DNA of 38,967 nucleotides from Endotrypanum monterogeii (Eukaryota > Euglenozoa > Kinetoplastea > Trypanosomatida > Trypanosomatidae). Below the pieces are notes generated by a model. That model saw only the letters and a program-made list of their open reading frames with translations, did no database searches and had not been told where the DNA came from. Shown in pieces: positions 18,702-28,679 of the stretch (its first letter is position 1; each line of letters begins with the position of its first letter). The stretch spans positions 2,432 to 41,398 of the forward strand of contig CM007317.1 in the NCBI GenBank assembly GCA_000333855.2, in the 5' to 3' direction. A program made the position numbers and the translations under genes.

Positions 18702-19159
18702 GTTTCCTTCTCAAATGAGTCGAACACGTCAACTTGAAAAAATTCGTCCCTCCAACAGGATAGTCTGCAGCTAATGATGATCACGTGCGATGGCGCAGCG
18801 TCACAGGACGCAGCCGCAAAATCAGAGAGTGCAAAGAGGGGGTGTTATAGAAGCAGTTAGACGTAAGCAGAAGGACAACGTCGGTATCATGAAGAAGTCG
18901 CAGCCGTCTCCTATGAGGGCGGTGAAGTACCACCGTAGAAAAAAAAAATTATTGCATCTGTAACGTCGAGGAAACTTGAGGTGATTTGTTAAGCAAATTT
19001 GTTATTACTTCTGATTATAGACCCCCCGGAGAACAGCCATCAGTCGACCTCAGAACGACCCTCACCCGAATATAGAGAGAGCCCCGTTCCCATATGCACG
19101 CAGAGAAAGTCCAAATCGCAACAGTAGACCAGCAGGCGGCCACTAGTAAGAAAAAAAAT

Positions 19160-19290
19160 TGCAACACGCCCGCAGAACTGCGCTACCCCACGTTTACATG
19201 AGAAACAGCAGAGATCGAGAGAACATAGTGTTCGGCGGTAGGCATCCACACCCTTTTAACCTCCCCCCTCCCACCCGAAGGGGTGGCGAC
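19160..19290 (-). repeat. Dispersed ~110-bp repeat, copy 2, inverted
   Basis: Reverse complement of the segment at 8785-8898. The core (GGAGGTTAAAAGGGTGTGGA through TGTAAACGTGGGGTAGCGC) matches except for a few changes, such as GTTGTTTC versus GTTCTCTC. The flank toward lower coordinates keeps weak similarity for a few dozen bases, then diverges. Lies in the 3.5-kb gene-free region. Confidence 0.6.
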
Positions 19291-19542
19291 GAAAGGGTGT
19301 GATAGAGTGCTGATCACCACGATTTGCACAAGTCACCACTCGTGGACGCCACATCTACTACTATCAGGAGATCTGAGGGAATCGTTTAGCTTGTCTCTAC
19401 AATAGCATCTGTTCCTCTAGCATAAAGTGGTATGCTCATGTTTTGACTTCTGGCCACACCAGAGGGTCCGAGCAGCGGCGCTGCAGCGCGACAGACGTCA
19501 TGTGTTGTAGCACTGCCCGTGGGTATAGTGGCTAAACTAAAA

Positions 19543-19582
19543 CGAGCACATGAGCTCGCGTGACTCTAAACAGCTGAGTCAC
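19543..19582. other. Two adjacent perfect hairpins
   Basis: CGAGC-(6)-GCTCG at 19543-19558 is followed directly by GTGACTC-(9)-GAGTCAC at 19560-19582. A perfect 12-base palindrome GCGCTGCAGCGC lies 60 bases before (19478-19489). No RNA family is recognised. Confidence 0.4.
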
Positions 19583-19692
19583 CTGCTGTGGAGCGTGGGG
19601 TAGCGACGTAGTATGCACAAGAGTCGTCGCTTTCCGCTCAACGAAAGCATGAAAGACGGCGTATATCGCCAGGGTAGATAAGCTACGTCATA

Positions 19693-19724
19693 GGTGACCG
19701 GCCGGAGTAGTGGCCCTGGTCACC
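19693..19724. other. Bulged hairpin
   Basis: GGTGACC pairs with GGTCACC (7 bp) and encloses GGCC/GGCC (4 bp) with a two-base bulge and an eight-base loop. On the plus strand it is followed at once by a run of 12 A, i.e. on the transcribed minus strand it follows a T12 run. Confidence 0.4.
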
Positions 19725-20013
19725 GTGAAAAAAAAAAAACCCGAGGTAAGGCAACACACAGACCAATGCGTAGACAAAAGACATACGAGGGGGTCACACG
19801 CAGCGGCGCAAGCGCGGTATCAACCCTTCTTGCCTCCGTGCAGAGCGAAGCTCACCGACAAAAAGTGACCCCCTCTAGTGTGCCCAAGCAATTCACAACA
19901 TGCTTAACAGCTAAGGTGGAGACTGCAGTGAGCAGGTTCGCAAGAGAGCAGTCGCCCCTGACATGCGCTGCAAAAGGAAAAGCCTCTCGCAGGGTCTTGC
20001 GACACATGATACT

Positions 20014-20070
20014 CGGATAAAGCGGTATAATAGTTATCCGTCTTCGCCCAGATAATCAGCTAAACCGCTT
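20014..20070. other. Possible H-type pseudoknot
   Basis: Stem 1: CGGATAA (20014-20020) pairs with TTATCCG (20034-20040). Its loop contains AGCGGT (20021-20026), which is complementary to ACCGCT at 20064-20069. Both helices are perfect. Either RNA strand could form it. Confidence 0.35.
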
Positions 20071-20690
20071 CGTGTGTCGCGTAATACTTCAGGTGAGTGC
20101 GCGTGAGACTGCTGTGGGTGGGGCACGGCACGCCAGAACGCCTCAGCGCAGCGGGTATGACAGCTACACGTACTCGACATGTGTGGCACATCTGTAAGAC
20201 AATTCGCTTTTGATGACAGTGTGGGCAAAAGGGGAAAGACAGTCGCAGTGCTCGCAGTCTTTTTTTTTTCGTCATGTAGAAATTATCCAGCCTCTCATAT
20301 ACCGGATACCGTCACTGTTTGGAGTCAAGCCTCATATTCTGCATAACATATTGTGGCAAATCAATCGCAGACCACTGGGGCCATACAGAGGATGTGCTGC
20401 TACTTACTTCATCGATTCCCAGAATGAGTGTCCCAAGGAGTCCGCACACGGAATGTATTACGCTTCCGTATCCCTGACCTCCCTCCGGTGGACAGCGAGT
20501 GGGGGATGGTGGTAGTAAAAAAAAAAACAAGACAAAGCCAAAACCTTCCCATATGTCTCGTAGAGCAGTTCACATGTCTCAATGCATTGCACTACGGTAC
20601 ATACACACACACGCCCCGGGATTACACGCATCCCCATGGAGCTCATAACACGAGTTGATAACATGCAAGCGCCATCGCTCAAGGGAAATG

Positions 20691-20774
20691 GGACGCCCGA
20701 GGAGCAGAGCTGGTGCTCCGTGATGCGCGTCCACGGTAACAACCGTGGCGTCGATATTCCCGAGTCTAGTCGGG
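20691..20774. other. Three consecutive stem-loops
   Basis: Hairpin 1: GGACGC (20691-20696) with GCGTCC (20727-20732), enclosing GGAGCA/TGCTCC (20701-20706 with 20714-20719). Hairpin 2: CCACGGT-AACA-ACCGTGG (20731-20748). Hairpin 3: CCCGA-GTCTAG-TCGGG (20759-20774). GACGC could alternatively pair with GCGTC at 20748-20752 after hairpin 2. An A7 run follows on plus (T on minus). No known RNA recognised. Confidence 0.45.
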
Positions 20775-22175
20775 AGAAAAAAAGCTCAGAGCGCTAGTGA
20801 AAACGAAGCGCTGCGGACTGCCTTTACCATAAAGCTACCACTCGCATGAATGGACAAACAAACAAGAACAACAACAAAAAAGAAAGAGTGTACTTCATTC
20901 GTAATTGCCGCCATGATACTATCACAATGTTGGTCAGTAGCGATCTACTGGCAAATTCACCACAGCGCTGACGAGCTAGAAAGGCGAGCTGGCACATGCA
21001 GCTCAAAAAAAAAAAAATTCGATGATGGCCCCCGGTTGGCAGCCTTGGCTGAAAGTAAGACGGGAGACAATGACATTTTGTCCTCTGTACCAGCGGTATC
21101 GCATCCATTGAACAGAGTCTGTGCACCGGACTGATGCCTGTACCACTACTGCCGACGCACTGAGGAGAAATAGATTTTTTTTTCTTTCTTCAGATGCATG
21201 CGACATAACAAGCAGGAGTACAACCTCCCATCGAAGGCATGCTCAGCTCATCGCCTCGTAGCACCTATTTTGTATGCAATCTTCCGAGCTAGTGCTGCGG
21301 GTGATTGAAGCGAAATCGCCGTTAACGATAAGCGAGACATACGCATTGTATGAGCCGCTTGCCTGCCACGCTACTACACGCCTGGTACGTGAAGAATAAA
21401 GGAGGAAAGGATTAGGGGAATTTTTCCACTGGGTGAGAAGTATGTGTGCCTCGCAGATGCTTGAGGGCGCTGACGGTTTGGCGTTGTTGTTGTTGTTGTT
21501 GCTTGCAGCTTTCAATCTCAGAGAGAGGTCACCACGACCCCTTTGACAGCATCATTCATGCAGCTCAGTGAGCTTCCGATTCGGCGACCTCACGAAGGAG
21601 TCTCTGTAGCCCCTAACACGGCCCTTCGCTTGCCTCCCCTCTTTTCGTCGAATAATATTGTGGTAGCAGAGAGTGCACACGAGCTTTCCGCCTCGCGTGC
21701 TGGCCGATCCCCCCAGGGCCACCACATAGCAAGAACAAGCATAAGCTGGGGGACGGGGCAAAACGAGAGAGAAAATTAGGGTTGGAAAACAAAAAGAGCG
21801 TAGGAAGAGCAGTGGAGCAGCTTAACGCAGACGTAGAGCATCCTGACAGATCCTCCTCACCAACCACAGATTGTCTCGCAGTTTTTTTTTGCTCCCCAAA
21901 AAGCGAATCTTTGTACGAAGAGTCCCCCTTCCCATCTCTCCCCGCAGCATCCTCTGGCGCGGCAAACCGGGCTGAGTGAGGAAAGCTTAGCACCACAGCC
22001 CTGCAGCGCTTTAAGGCAGACAGGGACACCCACATATACCTGTTCCGAGAGATTTGCAAGTTGACATAGCACAATGGGACACAGAAAAAAAATGTCTTCA
22101 TTTCACTCGTGCTTCGCAGAAAAATCCGACAGCACCTGAGAGTGGTGGCAGGGAGGTGACGATCTAAGAGATTTG

Positions 22176-23216
22176 CTACTGGTGTTCACTTGCCATGCGA
22201 AACAGGATACCAGCAACACCGACACCAGCGAGCAGCGCTGCATTGGCCGCTATTCCCTTCAGCTCCTCGGTCTTCAAAATAGTCAAAGCAATGTAGACGA
22301 AGGAGCCGCTGCCTATCGCCTGCATTGCCGCCAAGCCCGAGACAGGGGAGGTTCTGATGGCTAGGGGGGGCAATGACGGTGCAGTGGATGGTGTTGCATC
22401 GAGAGCGGTGCCTGTCGCGGGCGATTTTGCACTACTCGAAAGAGCAGTAGAAAATACGACGCAAATCATTGTGAGTGGTGTAAGCAGAAGCCACCAACCC
22501 ACCTGCCCCTGAAACAGCTGAACCCAGAAGCGATTAGATGACCTGCTGGCGCGGGCACACAGCTCCCAATCGCCCTCACCACTCAATGATTCTTGCTCCG
22601 CTTCAGTAGATAACTCTTTCGCCATCGCTACCCCAATCACAAGTCCGTCGCAAAATTTGTGCACTGAAAGCGGTATCGCTGCACTGAACAACGCCGTAAC
22701 CTTATTCTCGAAACCGAGCAAAAAACCCTCCGTCATACCATGAAAACACATCAACACAAGAAGAAGTGTAGTGGTAGGAGCAGAGCCACTACTGTTTCCC
22801 GCGTGAGCGTGTTCCTCGCCGTTCCGGCTTGCGACGCTATGGCTGTGCGCCCCACCTCCTGGCACCGATCGCTCGATCACAGCAGGAATTAGTAGGCCGA
22901 CAAGCATCCAACTACACAGCGTGGCTGCATCGGCTTTGCTGTCTGACTCCACCACGAACGACTCCGGGAAAAAATGAAGTAGTGCCATGGTCAGTAGCAT
23001 TCCAGAGGAAACGAAGTTTGCGAGAGAAAGCCACAGCTTCGCTGTGTGAGAAGACGGTGTGGTGCCCAAGCGCCGTCCCCGCTCTGGAACTGGCGGCAAG
23101 GTAATACCGCGGTCGTCGCGAGCGCGGCGCACGAGGAAGACAGGAAGCCACACACCAAGGGAGCTTGAAAGTGTGATCCATACCGCTACAAACAGTTTGA
23201 CGGCGAAAAGAAGCAT
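22176..23216 (-). CDS. ZIP-family (SLC39) metal transporter
   Basis: A 346-aa membrane protein from the ATG at 23216 (eight more codons upstream begin with TTG). Hydrophobic segments lie at about 5-29, 62-85, 99-115, 148-170, 174-198, 236-262, 293-315 and 318-340, i.e. eight as in ZIP proteins. The metal-site helices are present: TM4 FHGMTEGFLLGFE (H159, E163) and TM5 HKFCDGLVIGVAM (H186, D190). A His-rich cytosolic loop (HSHS...EHAHAG, ~124-139) lies between TM3 and TM4. ZIP proteins bring Zn or Fe into the cytosol across the plasma membrane or from organelles. The substrate cannot be read from sequence. In Leishmania and Trypanosoma the iron transporter LIT1 belongs to this family, but I cannot say this is an orthologue. 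A T10 run then TGCAAG and TGCCAG upstream give the splice signal. Confidence 0.9.
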   Translation of the reverse strand: MLLFAVKLFVAVWITLSSSLGVWLPVFLVRRARDDRGITLPPVPERGRRLGTTPSSHTAKLWLSLANFVSSGMLLTMALLHFFPESFVVESDSKADAATLCSWMLVGLLIPAVIERSVPGGGAHSHSVASRNGEEHAHAGNSSGSAPTTTLLLVLMCFHGMTEGFLLGFENKVTALFSAAIPLSVHKFCDGLVIGVAMAKELSTEAEQESLSGEGDWELCARASRSSNRFWVQLFQGQVGWWLLLTPLTMICVVFSTALSSSAKSPATGTALDATPSTAPSLPPLAIRTSPVSGLAAMQAIGSGSFVYIALTILKTEELKGIAANAALLAGVGVAGILFRMASEHQ

Positions 23217-26200
23217 CGGATCAAAGAATGTTCGACACAAGTCACTGGCACATAAATCCTTGCATAAAAAAAAAACGCAGAAATAAACGTCTCTGTGGAA
23301 AAGAGAGAAGTATTGGAAGACGCCACTCTAAGTAGCGCTCCTGGTGGTGACAGCACGGCTTGTGTGATTGCACAGCAAGATGACTGAGCGAGGACAAGCA
23401 CTTGCGAAATCTCGGTATTAAATACGACAGATGGAAAGGAAAACAGAAACAAGAGAAGTACACATTCAAACCCTCCGCGAATTACTTAACGACTAACAGT
23501 GCTGGGTTCGATGTACAGAAATGAAAGACGAAATGTGGGAACGAGCAGAAAAAAAAAAAGACACGGTACTAAGCGAGTAGAGAGAAAGTATTAAAGCGAT
23601 TTTTGGGTTGCTGTTGTATTCTACACGAGTGAGTTAATATCAATTCTTTTTTTTTTTGATTAGGGGCTTTGGGGAGGGCGGTTCGTGTTTTTGTTTTCCT
23701 TGTGGAAGGTCAAGAGAGGCGGTCACGTGATGTGTGCAGAGAGAAAAGGGTCATCTTTTTCTTTTGCTTTCCAGCGCCGATAACATCTGTACCGCGGAAA
23801 CGCTGCGTTGTGTTGATACGCCGAATACACAAGAAAACAAGCGTGATGTGTCAATAGAAGGGAAAAAATTATACGGCTCTGAGTACAGTGCCCAGATACC
23901 AGACCAGGTGCATACGCGAAATCGGGAAGGGGCTCCTCAAAAGCCACTGTCGGTCCTTGCCTGGGAAGCAGAAGGCATCTCAAAAACGCGAGTCCCGTAC
24001 CCTTCCGATCAAGGCATAAACTCTAAGACCTCCTCCCTTGTAAATGAAGCAGCGGCAGAGTCGTCACGGCAAAGGCAGAAACCGAGCTCCGTGACAGAAT
24101 GATACTTTTGTTTTGTTTTCTTGAAAACAAAAAAAAATAGGCCTTCGACTTCCCATCGACGCAGACACCATTCCGTGAGCACAGAGTCTCTGCCACGAGA
24201 ACAACGTGGAAAAGGGGCCTCCAGCCAACCATCCTGCTCACACCGATACGTTAGCAAACTTTTTCAGCTGCAAAAACCAGCAAGAAGAAACTTATTTTCA
24301 TAAGGGTTTTCGTATCACACCCAAGTAACGACTCCGGGGAGTTGACCAGACATCGACCGCGTAGCACCATCACCGTGAGTGCTCTCTCCCGAACACATCT
24401 CGTGATGCAGCACAGGTCACCAACTCATCGGCAGCGGTGAAAAACATACAGGAAAGCTGGAAAAAACGCCTTCAGTGACCTAACGACAGAAACCAGGTGC
24501 TCAACCACATTCCACCCACCCCCACACGCTCATCGCTTTGGGGGGGGGGGTCGAATCAATCCATGCGCCCGACAGAGCTTCCCCAGCCCCGCCCCGCCGC
24601 CTCCTCGGTCACGCGCGGCGCGACCCCCCGCCAGAAAGAGACCCCGGCATGCTATACGCCCTCCCCACACCGTCGGCGGTGGCGCCTGGCAGTGTATCCA
24701 CGGCACCAGAAGAGCTCATTGACTTACTTGCGAGTGGGGCAGGTCGTGAGTCTTCGTGTGCTCTGGAGAAGGGGCCTGTGCAGAAGCTTCAGAGCATGCA
24801 CCAGCCACAGAAAAGAGTGCGGATAAGCACGCACCGAAGAATATACACAGGTACCACTCAGGGAGGCGCGGACAAAAAGTGAGACCTACAGCAGACTCTC
24901 GCTTTTCGACGGCCAAGTGGCCGACGGATCACTGTGGAGTCTCACACCTCCACTTTAGCCTAGATTACGGAGACGAAACCCCCCTTTACAAAAATGGAAT
25001 GCAGAAATGCTTATTAATAAAAGAGATCAAATGTGATGAGTGCGAATAGGAAAAATAATTTTCAAAAAGACTGCGCGCGGAGGCAACAAGAAAAGATCGC
25101 CACTGTGATCATAACACAGTGCCACACAGCTCACATAGCCGAAAGGTGCCGTCTCGCAGTCCACGTATCGGACTACCGCAGCAGCGCTGGGATAAAGGAT
25201 GTGCGTTAAAAAGGTCACTTGTATCTGTGCCCAGAGACGCAAAAAGATTCACCACTCTAAAGAAGAAAAACAGTCGGATTATATGAGGAGGAGGTTATGG
25301 ATATGCATACAAACATGCATATACGTATTGGCAACATTGCGCGTGCACGCATTTGAATATACTACGACACACCTGGCCACATGTGTGAGAGATGCGCACG
25401 CACATGAAATGTCAAGAGCGACTCGACGTAGCTGACCACGGTTCTCCATCGATTATCTCTGCACAATGAAGAGATCGGTCAGGTAACTAGTGAGCACGAC
25501 TGCATCGCGTCCCATTGAAAAAAATTGTGCTGTCTGTGAAAAGGGCAGAAAATTGGTATTCTGTAACGTGCTGAGGAAGAAATCCATCGCCCATGTTGAA
25601 CCACCCAAATGCACAGTTCTTTTTGTCCAATAACGCTATTCAGAGATTCGCGGAGAATGTCAGCGGTGTGTACTCGCTAGCGTCTGTAAGCCCAAGCTAC
25701 GCCTCCCCCTCCCTAGCGCCAAGAATCTGCAGAAAAAGGCCGTATTATGCAACAGCAACAGTGCCACTAGGCCCCGCTGATGCAATCGATTTGACATCGC
25801 TGCTGTGATCGAATCCTAATTATATGTACATACATATATATAAAGAGACTTGCACATCAGTCGTTGGCTAGAACGTGCCGTCACTTTTGCAGGCTTCGTG
25901 CATCTTCCGAGGGAGAATCTGTAGTGTTACCGGTATGTTTTCCCTTCCAAGTCCTAGACATGGCTCTTAGGGCTTTCAGGTCAGTGGAGTCGCTTCCGGT
26001 CTTCCTGGGACGGCAACTCGACCCTGTTGCAATGGGGCTATGATTCCCGACAGTGAGGTGTCCTCGAGGCTGCGCCGCCAGGGGTGAAGGCTCCCTCGTG
26101 TCAGAGACGTCCCGTGCTGCTATCGATGTCAGCAGCACCCTGCTAGAGGTCTCTTGATAAAAAAACTGCGTCACAGCACAACGCCTTTGAATATATTCGC

Positions 26201-26981
26201 TACCTGCGCCTCATGCGTCACTGGTTCGCCGCCAGTAGCCACCGCATACCTTGTGGAGGTGGCCACACCTGGACTCATCATCACCTGCAAGGATACCTCA
26301 GGCACACCTTTAGCCGCCTTCTAGCGGTGGTACCTCTACGGAACCTTTTTTTTTTTTTTGAGGGGGTGAGGAGGCCTGGGCCTTCCATCCACTCACTTCT
26401 CTCTTGATCGCAAGAAACGTGCTCTTGGAGATGAAGGGGAGGGAAAGGGGATTATGGCCTGTGGTGGTTTCCGGCGAGGAGAAACACGAGCCAAAGGGAC
26501 GCTCAGTGTGTCCTGGAGTGTGCAACAGCGGACGGAAACAAAAAGGGGCGAAAAGGGGTCGAAAGATGTATTTTAAAAAATATATATTGAGGTAGGAAAA
26601 TGTTCAGTGGGGACAAGTTCATGTACACATTCATGTTTGCTCTACGAAGCTACGCAGCCACCGATGCCTTTTTTTTTCCCTCGTGAGGGCAAAAACGTCA
26701 AACTCTTCACCGCGAGGAATCGCCTTCACAACGCCTTTGGACCGAAATCATTTCGATACTTCTCTGCTCTCACGAGCGGAACATCCACACATTCCCCGCT
26801 GCCCCTGACCCCTACGGGCGGGTACGCAACAAGACCCCTTCCACAATCAAGATCCCCGTTTCACTTCTCAAACATTTCACAAGTCATTTTTTTGCTTTGA
26901 AACATTTTTTTTTTGCTGGCTTAACATTCCTCGAAATAAAAAGTCTATAACACATGAATTGAACATGACAATGCCCCCTAC

Positions 26982-27303
26982 GCGAGCCCGTCACTGCGTG
27001 GTGCTGTGGCAGCAGCAAATGCGCGTCGCTGTAGCAACTCACCCAGCAGCTCCATCACAGTCAACAGCGCGTGCCCTACACACCTCGCAGGCCCACGGCA
27101 GCAGCAGCTCCCATTGCACAAGTAGACATGCCCTCACTCCCTCGGCGTGATCCGTGCTCCCTCGTCCTCCCTCCCCCCCCCCCAAGCCAGCATCCAGCGA
27201 GAGAGTCGGGTAGGATACGCACGACTCGTGCTGCCGACCTACCCGGCCATGTATGTGGGCTACAGCCGTCCTCGCCGCGGAAGGTCACGCCGGCACCGCA
27301 ACC
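26982..27303 (+). repeat. ~322-bp dispersed repeat, copy A (SIDER2-like?)
   Basis: Runs from GCGAGCCCGTCACTGCG to CCGGCACCGCAACCC and recurs in direct orientation at 38486-38810 with only about four substitutions plus a change in the internal C-run, so the copies are ~98-99% identical. GC-rich with CAGCAG units; no protein is apparent. It ends in a C20 run (27302-27321) followed by a CA microsatellite. Length, position in a probable 3' untranslated region and dispersal fit Leishmania SIDER2 elements, which destabilise mRNAs; family membership is inferred. Confidence 0.75.
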
Positions 27304-27321
27304 CCCCCCCCCCCCCCCCCC
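27302..27321. repeat. C20 homopolymer
   Basis: Twenty C in a row at the end of repeat copy A; copy B has an interrupted, shorter C-run in the same place, so length is variable between copies (or assembly-uncertain). Confidence 0.85.
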
Positions 27322-27629
27322 TCTCCTGTCAGTGCAGAGGGGTCACAATCCACACACACACACACACATGGGGTGACGAGTGACAAACTCATGAGCATGC
27401 AGGCCGAGAGAAAGCGGGGAGAGTAATTTTTTTTTTGAAAAATAGAATGTAAAAAAGAAAAAAAAGATTGGGCGGTCGCCCTGATGCGAGACAACGGACA
27501 TCAGCCTTTCCCTCTTTTTTTTTCTTCTCTGTGTGTGTGTGTGTGGGTACGTATTCCTTTGCCGTGATGACTAGTAACGCCTAGAAGAAGAGTTAGTGTA
27601 CATGGTCGCTCGTCACGTCAATGAGCCTG

Positions 27630-28679
27630 TTAGAAATAATGGTGGCTCTGAGCATCGTCGCGGATGTTCATCTGGCGTTCACGCTCCAGGGTACCATAGA
27701 GTGGTTGCCGAAGCATACGTCCCTCCACCGTTCGATCGATGGACTCAGTCGTCTTCGGTGGAAGCGAGCGAGGCGCCCTAGAGCTTTTCCCGCGACGATG
27801 ACGAGAGGTCAAGCTACTGCCGATAACTGAAATGTCTGTGCCTCCACCGTGTTCTGCCAGAGTCAAATTCGATTTAGCGAAGAGCCGACGTGCATCACTG
27901 CTGTGATTAATGAAGGCAACGTTGCGCTGTGACATTGGGACGTGTCCCATGTAGCCCATCGCGGTGTCTTCCAGATACTTGGGGGTGCCACGAAACAACT
28001 CATTCGATGTGCCCATGTGCGTGACGACTTTGCTCTGCACCTTCAGCTCCTGTGAAAGTGTTTCATCGGGGAGTCGTGTCAGAGGAGGATCGCTGAACCC
28101 CATTTGTTCCTCTGTCTTGGGCTTTAGATGCGTGCACTCCACCGTATCCAAGTAGTTACTTCTCAAACCCAATCGCTCCTGATCCGAGGCGCGTGATCTC
28201 GTTGGCGCCTCCACAGAAGAGAACTTCGGGGTGCGTGGGCAAAGCCTGGGATCCTCTCCACGCTTGTTGCGAATGTCTACCCAACGTTGAACATTACCAA
28301 CGACACCACTGCGCTCGTCATCGTCTTTCTGCTCAATTTTTCGAACCGACGCGTAGAAATCAAGCGGTGGGTCCGCCAGCACGTTGCGTGCCGCTGCGTG
28401 CGACGTAGACTCCCACGAAGAGGTGGGATGCTGATAGAGGGTGTAGGTTTGTTCTCTCGCTTGAGGAGACGCTGGCTTTACGGTTTCCCTGGTGTCCGGT
28501 GAACCCGAGGCATCGGCGGCCAGAGCTGACGGACGCGCGAGGTACGCTGCATCGTATGTCGTCTCAATCGTGCGGTGAAGTCCGGCCGTCTTCGTCGGCA
28601 CGTCTTCACGAATCTTGGGAAGACGAGAAGCCAAAGGAGCACGAGTGTTCACGGCCGTTTTGGACGAGACCTCCGACAT
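27630..28679 (-). CDS. Conserved-looking hypothetical with GYxGxxP motif
   Basis: A 349-aa protein from the ATG at 28679. On the minus strand a C9 run then TTTGATATCTGACTCCTCACCAG precedes the ATG by ~30 nt, a good trans-splice signal. It is hydrophilic, with no membrane segment, and rich in R, S, T and P. It has short motifs in disordered-looking sequence: LYQHPTSSWESTSHAAARNV near the first third, VQRWVDIRNKRGEDPRL, SNYLDTVECTHLKPKTEEQM, GTPKYLEDTAMGYMGHVP and a C-terminal GRMLRQPLYGTLERERQM. GYxGxxP occurs in ciliary microtubule-inner proteins of the FAM166/CIMIP2 type, and extended proteins with scattered aromatic/proline motifs suit life in a microtubule lumen. That is a suggestion only. 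Two basal-body/cilium genes lie elsewhere in this transcription unit. Confidence 0.7.
   Translation of the reverse strand: MSEVSSKTAVNTRAPLASRLPKIREDVPTKTAGLHRTIETTYDAAYLARPSALAADASGSPDTRETVKPASPQAREQTYTLYQHPTSSWESTSHAAARNVLADPPLDFYASVRKIEQKDDDERSGVVGNVQRWVDIRNKRGEDPRLCPRTPKFSSVEAPTRSRASDQERLGLRSNYLDTVECTHLKPKTEEQMGFSDPPLTRLPDETLSQELKVQSKVVTHMGTSNELFRGTPKYLEDTAMGYMGHVPMSQRNVAFINHSSDARRLFAKSNLTLAEHGGGTDISVIGSSLTSRHRRGKSSRAPRSLPPKTTESIDRTVEGRMLRQPLYGTLERERQMNIRDDAQSHHYF

Larger units (their letters stand above)
18702..22175. other. 3.5-kb gene-free region with structured sequence
   Basis: No frame on either strand looks like a protein across almost 3.5 kb between the ZIP transporter stop and the 178-aa gene. 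It contains the inverted dispersed repeat (19160-19290), several A or T runs, a (GTT)5 run near 21484-21500, and a concentration of perfect hairpins between 19.47 and 20.78 kb listed separately. It may be a very long 3' untranslated region, an ncRNA cluster, or degenerate transposon remains. I recognise no tRNA, snRNA, 7SL, 5S or spliced-leader RNA. Confidence 0.5.
23217..27629. other. 4.4-kb gene-free region
   Basis: No credible coding frame on either strand between the GYxGxxP hypothetical and the ZIP gene. It includes the first copy of the ~322-bp repeat (26982-27303), a perfect 8-bp hairpin at 26114-26138 (GTGCTGCT/AGCAGCAC), a GC-rich patch at 24540-24680 starting with a G run, T-runs at 23647-23657 and 26346-26359, and short CA/TG microsatellites near 27350-27368 and 27529-27545. 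The part next to 27630 is presumably a long 3' untranslated region. Confidence 0.5.

Noticed and set aside
21613..22101. 162-codon minus-strand ORF downstream of the ZIP gene
   Set aside because: Low-complexity S/C/F-rich translation with no domain and no good acceptor; treated as untranslated region.
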